This document shows positions 23,298 through 33,504 of a DNA stretch of 64,000 bases, piece by piece; the first letter of the stretch is position 1, and each line of letters begins with the position of its first letter. The DNA is taken from contig OX352764.1 of assembly GCA_947095585.1 (NCBI GenBank), forward strand, positions 72,001,536 through 72,065,535. Reading direction: 5' to 3'. Origin of the DNA: Nephrocerus scutellatus (Eukaryota > Arthropoda > Insecta > Diptera > Pipunculidae). The translations under genes and the position numbers were made by a program. Under the pieces are notes generated by a model. That model had not been told where the DNA came from and did no database searches. It saw only the letters and a program-made list of their open reading frames with translations.

Positions 23298-23660
23298 TTA
23301 TTTATTTTTAACCTTAATCTGGCCGTTTAAAAAACTAACGACATTTCTTTGTGTGCAATAAGAGTAATATTTATTGATATATTTTCCAGCACTGAATTGT
23401 TTGAAAAGAACTCTTATTTTTTCCCATTTTATGTGAGTTAAGCGTTTTCTAACAATTAAGTACAAATTTTCTACACAAATTCCGTTCAAGAAAGCGAAAG
23501 TTGTTATAATCAAACGGTCGTGGTATGAACCGTTAGAAAAAAATGCATCCACTATAAATCCTGGAACTTTATTAAAACAGCACACATCACACCTGTTTAG
23601 CATCTTCTTACGTGCTGCTAGGCGGTTTGCAGCAATGTGTGTTTTCTGTTCCTCATTCAT
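23298..23660 (-). CDS. orphan ORF, possibly a first exon; function unknown
   Basis: The frame starts at an ATG (23660) and its first 23 residues (MNEEQKTHIAANRLAARKKM...) look like a genuine charged helical N-terminus. A donor-like 'acag|gtgtga' follows at about 23591, after which the translation becomes hydrophobic and cysteine-rich and is less convincing. Only the first part may be coding, and the rest may be intron. It lies head-to-head with the Merlin gene, 400 bp away. I do not recognise the family. Confidence 0.25.
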   Translation of the reverse strand: MNEEQKTHIAANRLAARKKMLNRCDVCCFNKVPGFIVDAFFSNGSYHDRLIITTFAFLNGICVENLYLIVRKRLTHIKWEKIRVLFKQFSAGKYINKYYSYCTQRNVVSFLNGQIKVKNK

Positions 23661-23689
23661 TTCAGATTTAATTGGGTTTGTGTAGCTTT

Positions 23690-23960
23690 GCTATTGTAGG
23701 AGAGAGATTACCGTGTTTGCATATTGAATGCAATTGAATATGTATAATAGAATATTCATAGCTTACGGTAATCTGAGGTACATATGTGTTTGTGTGTCGC
23801 AGATTTTTTTAATGCAATTTCGTATGTATAATAGAGTATTGAGTATTAGGTTTGTATAGCTTTGTTATTTGTGTAAATAACGGTTTTTGGATTTTGAATG
23901 TAATTTGGTATGTATAATAGAGTATTTAGTATACTTTTTCGTGTGCTAAAGCTAACAAGT
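23690..23960 (+). repeat. three imperfect repeats upstream of the Merlin gene
   Basis: The motif 'aatgcaatt(t)gtatgtataatagagtatt' occurs three times in variant form (about 23728, 23812 and 23898), together with repeated 'gtatagctttg(c/t)tatt'. These sit in the presumptive promoter or 5' end of the Merlin element. They could be subterminal transposase-binding repeats, which is inference. Confidence 0.6.
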
Positions 23961-24059
23961 GCTAGTGATTCAGTATATTTTTCTTGCGAAATAACAACGT
24001 AAAAGTGTTATTAATAATTACAATTAACAAGTTCGATATTCAATATATATTTTTTAAAA

Positions 24060-25265
24060 ATGAATCCCGAGGATTGTATAAACATCATCCAATTAAGCGA
24101 TTTAAATAAAGAAGATGACGGTAGGGGTCTCATATCTTATCTGCAGACCCTTGAGGTAATTCCCTCATTTCGGAATTGCCCAAATGGACATGGTCCTATA
24201 GACATAAAAAAAAGAGATGGTGCGTTTTGGTGGAAATGCAGCTCCAAAGTTATAAAGAAAGGCAAACCCTGCAATACTAAAAATTCGATAAGAAAGGATA
24301 CATTTTTCGATAAGTCGAAACTAATCATTTTAGAAATTTGTATTTTCGTGAATCTTTGGTTGGGAAATGTTTCTTTGGAAGAGTGCAAAAAACAATGCAA
24401 AATTCGCAATTGCAATACCGCAACGGATTGGGCTTCTTTTTGCCGCGAAGTCGTAATCGAATGGGTAAGTCAAATTATTATTATTAAATTCTCTATGTTA
24501 ATTTCGGCGGCCCGTCTATCTGTATGTCTGTCCATAAATCTTGTAATCAATTTCTAACCCACTTCCCAAGGCCGGATTTTATTCAAACTTTACACACATG
24601 TGTAACTCTGATCAGAGAATTTGCATTATTTTAATTAATTTATTAATTAATTTTAATTCATATAGGTTTTGGTCAACCAGAAACCCATTGGAGGTATTGG
24701 AAAAATTGTAGAGATTGATGAATCTCTATTCGGGAAAACAAAGTATCATCGTGGGCGCCCCATCAAAGGCCAGTGGGTCTTTGGTGGAATTGAACGTGAT
24801 TCAGGTTCATGTTTTATGGTGCCCGTTGAAATGCGAGATACTAAGACCCTCCTTCCAATACTAAAGGAATGGATTCTGCCAGGAACAACAATCATATCAG
24901 ATTGTTGGAAAGCATACAATTGCCTGGCAGAAGAAGGTTACACGCACCTGACAGTCAACCATTCGGAAGATTTTGTTGACAGGGCGACAGGTGCGCACAC
25001 CAACCATATAGAGGCGTCTTGGGATGCAGCCAAGAGGACAATTAATCCCTCAGGGCGAAGAAAAAACTTTTACTCTGGCTATTTGGCGAAATATATGTTT
25101 GGAAAAATGTGTAAAGTAACCAAAGTGGATCCATTCGTGGAGTTCATGAAGTCAGCGGGAAAGTTATATAGCCCCTTAATTCCCAAGCCCAAAATTTCTG
25201 AGCTGCATGATCGAGATGAACATTCATCAGAGTCAGAACACTCAACAGACTCAGAAATAAAATAA
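24060..25265 (+). CDS. Merlin (IS1016/ISXO2-type) transposase, two exons, intact
   Basis: Exon 1 is 24060-24464 and exon 2 is 24666-25265, joined through GT (24465) and AG (24664-24665) in frame, for 334 residues ending in TAA. The N-terminal half has a zinc-ribbon-like arrangement (NCPNGHG ... WWKCSSK ... CNTK) and the IS1595-type helical segment. Exon 2 holds the catalytic core: VEIDESLFG, IISDCWKAY and NHIEASW supply the D, D and E. The tail is acidic and serine-rich. The ATG at 24060 follows a stop-rich AT leader and is the first in frame. All catalytic positions are present with no frame damage, so it may be active or recently active, or could be a host-recruited gene. I found no terminal inverted repeats, so element ends are undefined. 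Confidence 0.88.
24486..24665 (+). mobile_element. minisatellite (mini-me/DINE-like) element copy 3, forming the Merlin intron
   Basis: It starts aaattctctatgttaattt and has the diverged GTCY/tatctgtatgtctgtcc segment, 'aatcaatttctaacccacttccc', one core (ggattttattcaaactttacacacatgtgtaa) and the right terminus (cagagaatttgca ... ttcatatag). It fills nearly the whole 201-bp intron, and its right end supplies the AG acceptor. Confidence 0.75.
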
Positions 25266-25739
25266 AATTGCATTTTGAATATTCTATTGTTTTGATGCTT
25301 GTGTTTTATATGTACTCTACTTCTCTCTAAAATAACGGGGCTCTGAGTTTTTTGTGTTTAAAATCGTTCATTTTTGTTTTTGATGTACCTATATATTTGA
25401 ATCCGATAACTTAAAATTGTGAGCTATGATGCAGAAAGCATGCATCCTAACTCACACATCCATACATAAAAGTTTGTAATTATTTCGACTATCTTAAAAA
25501 GTCCAAACATGTTGGAGTTCTAGAACAGCCGTCCGATGGAGAGCGCAGCTAATTATATTTAGTTGTAGATAACATACATTAAAAATAAATTGTTAAATTT
25601 AAATTGGACAACTTTGAAAAATTCAAAATCAGTATCAAGATAAGGTTGATTAAGTCTTGTCGGTAATTTAACCAGTACGGAAAAAATCGACTGATAACGT
25701 TGTTATAGTAAGCAAAGCAGGACAATTTGCTCTCTTTTT
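25266..25739. other. 3' flank of the Merlin gene
   Basis: AT-rich with no gene. It probably contains the Merlin 3' untranslated region and element end, but no inverted repeat matching the upstream flank could be found by eye. Confidence 0.4.
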
Positions 25740-25768
25740 AAATTCTCCATATTAACTTCACTTGCCCG

Positions 25769-25809
<41 letters not shown>

Positions 25810-27113
25810 CACCAAATCTTGTGATCAATTTTTAACCCACTTCCCGAAGCCCGATTTTATTGAAATTTTTGCACACATGTGTATTTCCGGCGACAACACT
25901 TTCTATTAAAATTTGAGGCCCCCCGCGTTTGTGTGGCCCCATAATTTTTTTTTAACCCGATATTCTTTATATTGTGGGTGCTTAAAAATTGTGGCGGGTT
26001 GTACTTATACTATTGTGTCTGTGAAAGTGCGATAGATGAGGGAGGATTGATTTCGACTGGTTGAAATATCGGTGTAAGATATTTAGTATGTGTGTGTGAG
26101 TTTCAGTGGCTATGTGGTGTGTTCAAAAACAATTAAATTAAGGCCGTGTATGATAAGGAGTTAATGTGAAAAAACCGAAAGTTGAAGCCTATACCAAACC
26201 ATTAATAATAATATTCGGCGCGACAGATCATTGCGGTCCAAGGCCTAACTTCTCGCGACCATTTGTACTTCGCATGTTAATTTTTGGACACAAATGGAAG
26301 GGACCTACAGTTTAAGGCCGGATCCGAACGGCGAATTGAGAAGCTTTCCGTGACAAGTAATTACTCTCGGAACGTTAGTCACCCATTCGCGAGAGGTGGG
26401 ACACCGTGAACGTGCGATTCGAACCTGAACCTCCTGCTCAGCAGCCATGTGCACTTCCACTGAGCCACGGCGCCAACACATACCAAAACCATTAAGCAAC
26501 TATTATACAGTGACAAGTGAGTAAGTGAAATAATTCAAAATCAGAAGATTTAAAAATTTGAGTATAATATTAATAAGCAAAACGTAATACGGTAAATAAT
26601 CAGTGAGTAAATTGAAAAATCTAGAAATCATAATAAGAATTTTAAAACTTGAGTATAGAGTAGAAAGTTATAGTAAAATTTAAAACATGTTAATGAATTA
26701 TGTGTGAATAGATTTAACAATGTTAATACACACAATAAAATTTTTTTAATGTGTGTATCTCCGGTGGACAACACTTTTTGCAAACAATTTTGGTGGCCGG
26801 GGTCTTGGGGCCCCATAAAAATTTTTCCTAATTAACCCGATTTTCTTCAACTTTTATATACATGTGTATCTACGATGGACAAAATTTTTTGTAAAGTTTT
26901 TGGAGTGGAGGGGCCCTGAGGCTCGATTTTCTTCAACTTTTAAACACACTGATGGACAAAACTTTTTGTAAGTTTATTGGATTGATCGGGCCCTGAGACC
27001 CGTGTGGTGTCCATGTAGATTTTTAAAAAATTAGCCCGATTTTCTTAAAATTTCAACACATACCCATTAGAGAATTTACATAAAAAAATTTAACTTTTAT
27101 GGGTTGTTTTTTT
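25740..27113 (+). mobile_element. minisatellite (mini-me/DINE-like) element copy 4, interrupted
   Basis: It starts aaattctccatattaacttc, then carries a pure (GGCT)n microsatellite of about ten units (25770-25808), 'cacaccaaatcttgtgatcaat', 'aacccacttccc', and a first core (25855-25960). Unrelated DNA with a SINE follows (about 25985-26740). Three further ~100-bp cores come next (26745-27050), then the right terminus (attagagaatttacat ... ttttatggg). This is the most complete layout of the family in the window. Confidence 0.75.
26206..26479 (-). mobile_element. tRNA-derived SINE with target-site duplication
   Basis: On the minus strand the 5' end carries an RNA polymerase III A box (tggctcagtgg, plus-strand 26457-26467) and, 31 bp on, a B box (ggttcgaatcg, 26415-26425). 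A tRNA-unrelated body and an (ATT)n tail follow. It is flanked by ataccaaaccattaa (26191-26205) and ataccaaaaccattaa (26480-26495), a 15-bp duplication with one extra A. No coding capacity; mobilisation would rely on a LINE. Confidence 0.88.
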
Positions 27114-27123
27114 ATGGTACCCA

Positions 27124-29097
27124 GACACTTACTCGAAAAAAATTTGCTCGAAAAACATTTTCTCGAAAAACATTTACTCGAAAAACATTTACTCGAAGAA
27201 CATTTGCTAGAAAATGTATAAAACGACATTTGCTCGAAAAACATTTTCTCGAAAACTAAGTAGTCTCTGTTTTCAACCTTCAAACAACTTGCGCGAGTAA
27301 TTGTTGTTCGTGCAAATGTTTTCGATCAAATGTAAAATTTTGAAAACTAAGTAGTCAATGTTTTCAACCAAAAAGGTGAAAAGTCATTCAACAAAAATAA
27401 TTATTATTTCAAGATTCATTTTTACTATTTCAACATATAAATACATTTTTGTAAGGATAAATATAAAAACTTTAAAATAAAATAACATTTCTAACCTTGT
27501 AGATAACCAGAATGGATAATTTAAAATCAACAAAAAATAAGCCTTGCTTTCTTGTAGATGGTTACGTATTTATTAAAAATAAACAACATAATGATGTCAC
27601 GTACTGGATATGTACGAATAATCGGCAAAAACTTTGTAAGGCACGAATTAATACAAAAGATAATATAATTATAAAGAAAGTTGGAGAGCATAATCATGCT
27701 GGCAATGCAGCAAATGTGGGTGTAAGAGAAACCCTTACTGAAATTAAGAACAGAGCACTATCGTCAAATATGAATACACAAAATATTATTGCTGAATCTA
27801 CTGTTGCCATTAATAATCCAGTAAGAGTCCATATGCCGTCTATTCCGTCCATGCAGCGCACAATTCACAGACAAAGACAAGGAAATGCTGTTATTCCGAA
27901 ATCGTTAATTGATTTAATTATACAAGAAAAATTTAATGTTACTCTTCAGGGTGATCCATTTTTGCTGTACGATTCAGGGCCTACCGAAACTCGAATTTTA
28001 ATATTCTCAACCAAACGAAATCTTCACTTTTTGGCACAATCTGACATGTGGTTCGTTGACGGTACTTTTAAAACAGTACCGTTGATTTTTAATCAACTTT
28101 TTACCATACATGGGGTAAAGGAAAAGCAATCTTTACCATTAGTGTATGTCTTATTACCGAACAAATTAACCGAATCATACAAAAGATCATTCGAACAGTT
28201 AAAACTGTTAAATGTTAATTTAAAACCATTGCATTTAATGTCAGATTTTGAAGAAGCTATTATAAACGCAGGTTCCCTATCTTTTCCAGATGCTCAACAA
28301 AAATTTTGCTTCTTTCATTTAGGCCAGAGTTTATATCGTAAAATATGTCAGGTGGGGTTAAAAGCTCAATATGACCAGGATGCAGCGTTCGCTCATAAAA
28401 TTCGTATGATTTTATCAGTTGCTTTTGTACCGCCAGCCGATGTTACTAACGCTTTCCAATCCTTAACTAAAATCAATGTTATCCCAGAAGAAGCTAATAT
28501 TGGATTATTTTGAGGATAATTATATCGGCAGACTTGATGTGCGGTCTAAAAATTAAACTGGTAGGCGCAATCCCAGGTATTGTATTGAATCGTGGAATGT
28601 TTATACCGCAACACTAGAAGATTCCGCTCGAACAAATAACTGCGTTGAAGGTTGGCATAATGGATTTTCCCGGTTAGTTGGTTGTGAACATCCATCTGTT
28701 GATTTTTTTTTTTAAAAACTTCAACTAGAACAATCGAAAAATGAAATAGTTCTCGAGCAAATTCTTGCTGGGACTCCAATGCCTCCAAAACACAAAAGAT
28801 ATCGAGATTTAAATGAAAGAATGAAAAATGTTGCTGAGAAATACTCAATTATGGAAATCACCGATTATTTAACTGCAATTGCATACAATACTGAATTATA
28901 AGTAACCAAAAAAAATAAAATATTTAATAAAGAATCTAAAAAAAAAAAATATTTTTTTTAATAATATTCAAAAATCATTTTCTGGTAAAATTAATAACCG
29001 AAAAACTCGTTCGAGCAAATGTTTTTCGAGAAAATGTTTTCGAGCAAATGTTTTTCGAGCAAATGTTTTTCGAGAAAATGTTTTTCGAGTAAATGTC
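27124..29097 (+). mobile_element. MULE (Mutator-like) transposon with repeat-built inverted termini
   Basis: Both ends begin gacaYttactcgaaaa and consist of tandem 15-mers of the type tcgaaaaacattt(g/t)c, about seven on the left (27134-27255) and six, inverted, on the right (29009-29092). The interior has a single FLYWCH/MULE-type gene. No clear 9-bp target duplication could be seen. The element is 1,974 bp long. Confidence 0.85.
27512..28901 (+). pseudogene. FLYWCH-MULE transposase, lightly decayed
   Basis: An ATG at 27512 opens a frame of 333 codons to 28513. Residues about 12-62 form a FLYWCH-type zinc finger (C34, C42, H60, H62). The MULE catalytic domain follows: WFVDGTFK (D183), HLMSDFEEAI (D245) and a CFFHLGQSLYRK segment near residue 266. 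Coding similarity then continues in a different frame from about 28497 (NNCVEGWHNGFSRL, typical of the MULE C-terminus) to a TAA at 28901. The second part has an in-frame TAA at about 28555 and a frame break in a T run at about 28705. So one frameshift plus later damage inactivates it. Confidence 0.88.
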
Positions 29098-29193
29098 ATG
29101 GAATCTTTTTTTATTACTCATGTGTCTTAAAAAGCAGTTACAAAAGTCTGGAGTTTTCCGCATTTACTTTTGATAACCTTCTTCCATATTTTC

Positions 29194-29466
29194 TTATTCG
29201 ATAGTGAATTTATTGAGAGGTAGAAAATATGAACGGAAGTTTTGGATGGACTGAATAATATTGCATGTCGACGGTACAACATGTAGTATTTCCTCAACTT
29301 CTTCTTCATTGTTCCATACGGGACAATCTGCAACAACCTCTAAAATTTCTGTGTCTGTTAGTTTACCATAACACGATAAATTGTCATCGCATGCCACGTA
29401 AGCATTAGCATCGGAATTGTCTTCGAGCTCAATTAAGCTTTCAAATATACATAATATACATTCCAT
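29194..29466 (-). pseudogene. pogo/Tigger-type transposase C-terminal fragment
   Basis: The minus-strand frame contains the C-terminal pattern of Tigger-like DDE transposases: a LTDTEILEVV segment, an acidic EEEVEEIL stretch and a final arginine/tyrosine helix (NFRSYFLP). The catalytic region is absent. It is cut at both sides; the flanking MULE ends at 29097. Confidence 0.55.
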
Positions 29467-29503
29467 TTGACATTTGATGTTTTGGTGTAAATAAATGGTA
29501 TCC

Positions 29504-29596
29504 GGCCGATTCCACTAGCACAATTCCACTAGACACAATTCGACTGGACACAATTCCACTGGAATGTCTTGTGGAATTGTGCTAGTGGAATTGGCC
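29504..29596. mobile_element. 93-bp fold-back mini-element
   Basis: Left arm ggccgattccactagcacaa... and right arm ...ttgtgctagtggaattggcc form a 26-bp inverted repeat with one mismatch, around a 41-bp centre that repeats cacaattc(c/g)act. It has no coding capacity and looks like a very short MITE or fold-back unit. Confidence 0.75.
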
Positions 29597-29787
29597 TAGA
29601 ATCAAATAAATGTGTTTAGCTTTCAATTTTTCTTAACTATAAATTATTCAAATAATAAATTATTTCTTTTTCTTCTAGTTTAAGTAATAAGTTATATTGT
29701 TGTATGAGTTGTATGTTAATGTATGTGTTGCCTGTTTGAGTTTTGTTTTCTAAAAATTATTATATACGTTTAGTTTCGAACTACATA

Positions 29788-31091
29788 ACGGGTGTTTTTT
29801 TAAGAGGTTGCCGATTTTTTTTTTGAATAAAACACATATAAAATTATGAAATGACCAAAATTTTTTTTTATTTGGTAGATAATTTTTTGGCATTTAACAT
29901 TTAAACACAATTTCTGGCATATGGCTACCACGACTATTTTTCACAAATGTCATTCTGGAGGTCCAATTTTCCAGCACTTTTTCAAGCATTTGAGGGCGTA
30001 TGTCAGCAATGACACGTTGAATATTGGTTTCCAAAGCGTCAATCGATTGAGGTTTATCCACATAAACCAATGACTTCACGTATCCCCACAAAAAGTAATC
30101 GAGTGGCGTCAAATCGCACGAACGCGGAGGCCAATTCACCGGACCATTTCTCGAAATAATGTTGTCGTTGAAAGTTTCTTTCAATAAGTCGATTGTTTCA
30201 CGTGCTGTATGGCAAGTGGCACCATCTTGTTGAAACCACATTTCATCCATATCCATATCTTCAAGATTTGACAACAAAAACTCATTTAACATGGTTCTGT
30301 ATCGATTTCCATTCACGGTAACGCGTCGTCCTTCCTCATTTTTAAAGAAATATGGACCGATGATCCCACCAGCCCATAGACCGCACCAAACAGTACATTT
30401 ATCAGGATGCATTGGTAATTCTTGAACGGCGTGTGGATTATCTTTGCTCCAAATGCGACAATTTTGTTTGTTGACGTATCCATTTAACAAAAAATGCGCC
30501 TCATCACTGAAGAGAATTTTACGGTAAAAAAATGGATCTTCGTTCAATTGATTTAACGACCAATCACTGAATTCACGGCGCAAACGATGGTCGTGTGGCT
30601 TTAATTCTTGCACCAATTGAATTTTGTATGGCACCAAACCCAAATCTTTACGTAAAATTTTCCATAAAGTCGATGGACAAAGTCCAATTTGCTGAGCACG
30701 ACGACGAATCGATAAATTGTCGTTTTCTTCGACACTGGCCTCAACGACAGCAATATTTTCTTCTGTACGAACTCTTCTCATTCTTGTCGGTGGCTTGGCA
30801 TCCAAAAGAGTGAATGTAGACCGAAATTTGGTAATTACGTTCTTTATGGTGGTCTCTGACGGACGATTATGTGCACCATAAAATTCACGAAGTGCTCTAT
30901 AAACATTTTTAATTGAACACTGATTTTGAAAAAAAATTTCCACGATTTGAAAACGTTGTTCTGGAGTTAACCTATTCATAATGATTTGCCAAACAATACT
31001 GAGTAGAAATGCCACTTTGAGCTGTCAAAACAACTGTCATAAAATAAAACGACATCTATCGGAAAAACAAACCTCCTAAAAAAACACCCTT
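29788..31091 (-). mobile_element. complete mariner-like transposon, copy 2
   Basis: Length 1,304 bp, with the same terminal repeats as copy 1 and flanked by TA at 29786-29787 and 31092-31093. It retains a 21-bp leader segment missing from copy 1, so copy 1 is the derived form. It lies directly next to the 5' end of a hAT remnant. Confidence 0.95.
29894..30979 (-). CDS. mariner-superfamily transposase (361 aa), intact, copy 2
   Basis: Same protein as at 15303-16388 with one substitution (VEIFFQNQ). The start is the ATG at 30979-30977; an upstream GTG in frame at 31015 lies in the leader. All three catalytic acidic residues are present (SDEAHF, QQDGATCHT, SCDLTP) with 36 residues between the last two. 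Two near-identical uninterrupted copies 14 kb apart imply recent transposition of this family. Confidence 0.95.
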   Translation of the reverse strand: MNRLTPEQRFQIVEIFFQNQCSIKNVYRALREFYGAHNRPSETTIKNVITKFRSTFTLLDAKPPTRMRRVRTEENIAVVEASVEENDNLSIRRRAQQIGLCPSTLWKILRKDLGLVPYKIQLVQELKPHDHRLRREFSDWSLNQLNEDPFFYRKILFSDEAHFLLNGYVNKQNCRIWSKDNPHAVQELPMHPDKCTVWCGLWAGGIIGPYFFKNEEGRRVTVNGNRYRTMLNEFLLSNLEDMDMDEMWFQQDGATCHTARETIDLLKETFNDNIISRNGPVNWPPRSCDLTPLDYFLWGYVKSLVYVDKPQSIDALETNIQRVIADIRPQMLEKVLENWTSRMTFVKNSRGSHMPEIVFKC

Positions 31092-31165
31092 TAAATTCAA
31101 ATTGCCAACAGTGATTGATTTAAAGTTTGTGCCCGTTGCACTTACCCTTTCTGATTGTTTTTATA

Positions 31166-33010
31166 ATGAACCGAAAGCGGAGTGATATTTGGTTGCATTT
31201 TACAAAAATCGATTAAACCCATGCCAAATGTGATTTTTGCAAAAATATATTTTCATACAAAGGCGGTTCCACTTCCAGCTTTAAAAAACATTTAAATGCA
31301 AAACATCTTGGTGTATATATAGAACCAGCGACAAAGCAATCCAATATTTCACAAGCATCTGTTTCTGATGATTCAAATATCCCTGTGTCTTCAACACATT
31401 CAGCTACTATATTCACTAGGCCTCCAACGTTAAGTGGTATAGAATCCGCAGTAGTGACTGAAAATGTAACTTCTGTGGAAAAACCCTCAAGACAATTGGG
31501 CATGTACCAATATGTAATGCGGCCCCCTTCAATTGCACAACAAAAAAAAACCAAATAATTTAGTATTAAAAATTATAATAAAGGATATGCAGCCGTTTTC
31601 AATTGTAGAGGACCGTGGATTTGGAGAGCTGGTATTGATAGGTCAACTCTAAGCCGACAATTATTATCTTTGCTTCATGAGAGTTCCATTGAATCGATTA
31701 AAATTATTTTAAAAAATGCGGAATATGTTACAGTTACTACAGGCATGTGGACCAGTTGTACAACGGAATCATATATGTCAATGACAGGACATTTTATTGA
31801 TTCAGGCTGGATTCAAAAATCTATACTGCTGGGATGTTTCCTATTTTCAAGAAGACATACTGCTGAAAATATAAAAATAAAAATGGACAATATTCTACAT
31901 CTGTGGAACATGAATGATAAAGTGTATACAATTGTAATCGATAATGAAGCCAATATTGTTGCAGCATGTCGGCTCACCAAATTTAAACACTTGCCATGTT
32001 TTGCGCATACGCTAAATTTAATTGTCCAGGACGCTATAAGGTAAATAAATCCAATTGACTTCAAATCCAAAAATATTGTTGAGTTTTTTAACCGAAGCAC
32101 TAATGCAGTTGCAAAAGTTAAACACTTCCAGGAACAACTGAATAATGGGTCAGTTTTAAAGCTTAAAAACGACATAGTAACTCGATGGTATTCTACATAT
32201 CTTATGTTTAAGCGGATGGGACAGTTGAAAGAATGCATTAATGCTACAATGGGTGCTTTAGATTGTTCAACGGAATAGTTAAGTTCAGATGAGTGGGTAA
32301 TTCTTATCGAATTGGTTCAGCTACTCGAACCGTTCGAGCCAGTACCTACAGAGCTGAGTGCAGAAAACAATGCAACATTGTCGAAAGTAATTGCTCTCAT
32401 TGAAGGCCTCACTAGGACACTACAGAAAATTAAATTAGGCTCGCATAGTGCTCCTGGCGAAGCTTTATTTATGATGTTTTAGTAGCTGGCATAAAAAAAC
32501 GTTTTTAATTTAATTGTTACAAACCAACATTTTGGGATCCTCGATTTAAAAAGCGGGCCTTTTCAAATATCGAAGCTTATAATAAAGTAAAAGACTCAGT
32601 AATTTCTAATGTAACCGAAATGCTTCGAATGGACAAAAATAATCAAACGCCACCACAACAAATTCAGCCAGCATTAAAGGTTCCTAGTTCATTTAATTTA
32701 ATTTTGACAACCGCAATCAAACAATTGCAACACCGCAATATTCTGCAATAAATATTGTAAAAATTGTGAAGAATCCGATGTAGACCGGGAGAAAGACCCC
32801 TTACAGTGGTGGCAAACAATGGAGCTGGTATACCCAGGGCTAGCAAGGTTAGCCAAAAAGCACCTTTCAAAAGTGGCAACTTCTGTGCCTTCGGAAAGAA
32901 TATTTTCTAAAGTGGGCAAATATTTTCTGACAGGCGTTGTCGTCTTAAATCGAAAATTTTTTGAAAAATTATATTTTTTAATGCTGATCAAGATTTTATA
33001 TTATAATTTA
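31166..33010 (+). pseudogene. hAT-family transposase, decayed
   Basis: An ATG at 31166 starts a BED-type zinc finger (CDFCKN ... HLNAKH), interrupted by a TAA at about 31212. Further parts follow: a region ending MYQYVMRPPS, the RNase H-like catalytic segment (VTTGMWTSCTTESYMSMTGHFID, about 31730-31800, and VIDNEANIVAACRL... CFAHTLNLIVQDAI, to about 32040), and the C-terminal hAT dimerisation domain (LQWW, YPGLARLAKKHLSKVATSVPSERIFS, about 32800-32910). Stops at about 31553, 32042, 32277 and 32480 and a frame change near 32490 make it inactive. Its left end is adjacent to the mariner copy. Confidence 0.88.
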
Positions 33011-33500
33011 GTTAAATTTCTTTTTAGCGTTATTTTTATTCTAGTCTTTGAATTATGTATGAATCGATCGTAGAGTTCATTTATTGATTTTTTTAAATTT
33101 TATTTTACTTTATTTTATCAGATGAATTAATATATATCGTTTGTTTTTTTCGCATAATAAAAACATATTTCGTCGCCGTCGTGAACGGACGCACACCGGT
33201 TCGCGTGTGCCAATAATTGTTAGTGCAAAGTGCAGTGTGTGGTGTCCGTTCGTCCCATCCTCAACAGCTAAACTTAAGAATTTAGAAAATGATGTTGTTG
33301 TATGCTTGCATACGCAATGTAATGATCTAATTCTTTTGTAATTAAATAACGGATTGTGAGTGTTTGTTTCTTTTGGGGATTTAACTAATATTGTCCTGAA
33401 TGCATAACACTGACGCCAATTTGTGTTAATAATCCATTTTGAGACATACTCTTCTCAACTCGGTTAAAAGAAGCGGTAAGTTGTGTTTTGTGTGTTTGTT
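33011..33500. other. spacer between hAT and LINE remnants
   Basis: AT-rich with a GC-richer patch at 33170-33260. No gene is recognised; short open frames lack known motifs. It may include the hAT 3' end and the start of the LINE fragment. Confidence 0.4.
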
Positions 33501-33504
33501 TCTT

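Noticed and set aside
26400..26480. tRNA gene on the minus strand
   Set aside because: A and B boxes are present, but the body, the (ATT)n tail and the 15-bp flanking duplication show a SINE; a full tRNA cloverleaf was not established.
28975..29204. Cysteine/serine-rich repeat proteins (SSKCFSSKCFS...) at 27053-27283 and 29019-29204
   Set aside because: The repeats are translations of the 15-bp motif in the MULE termini, on either strand; no start or coding constraint.
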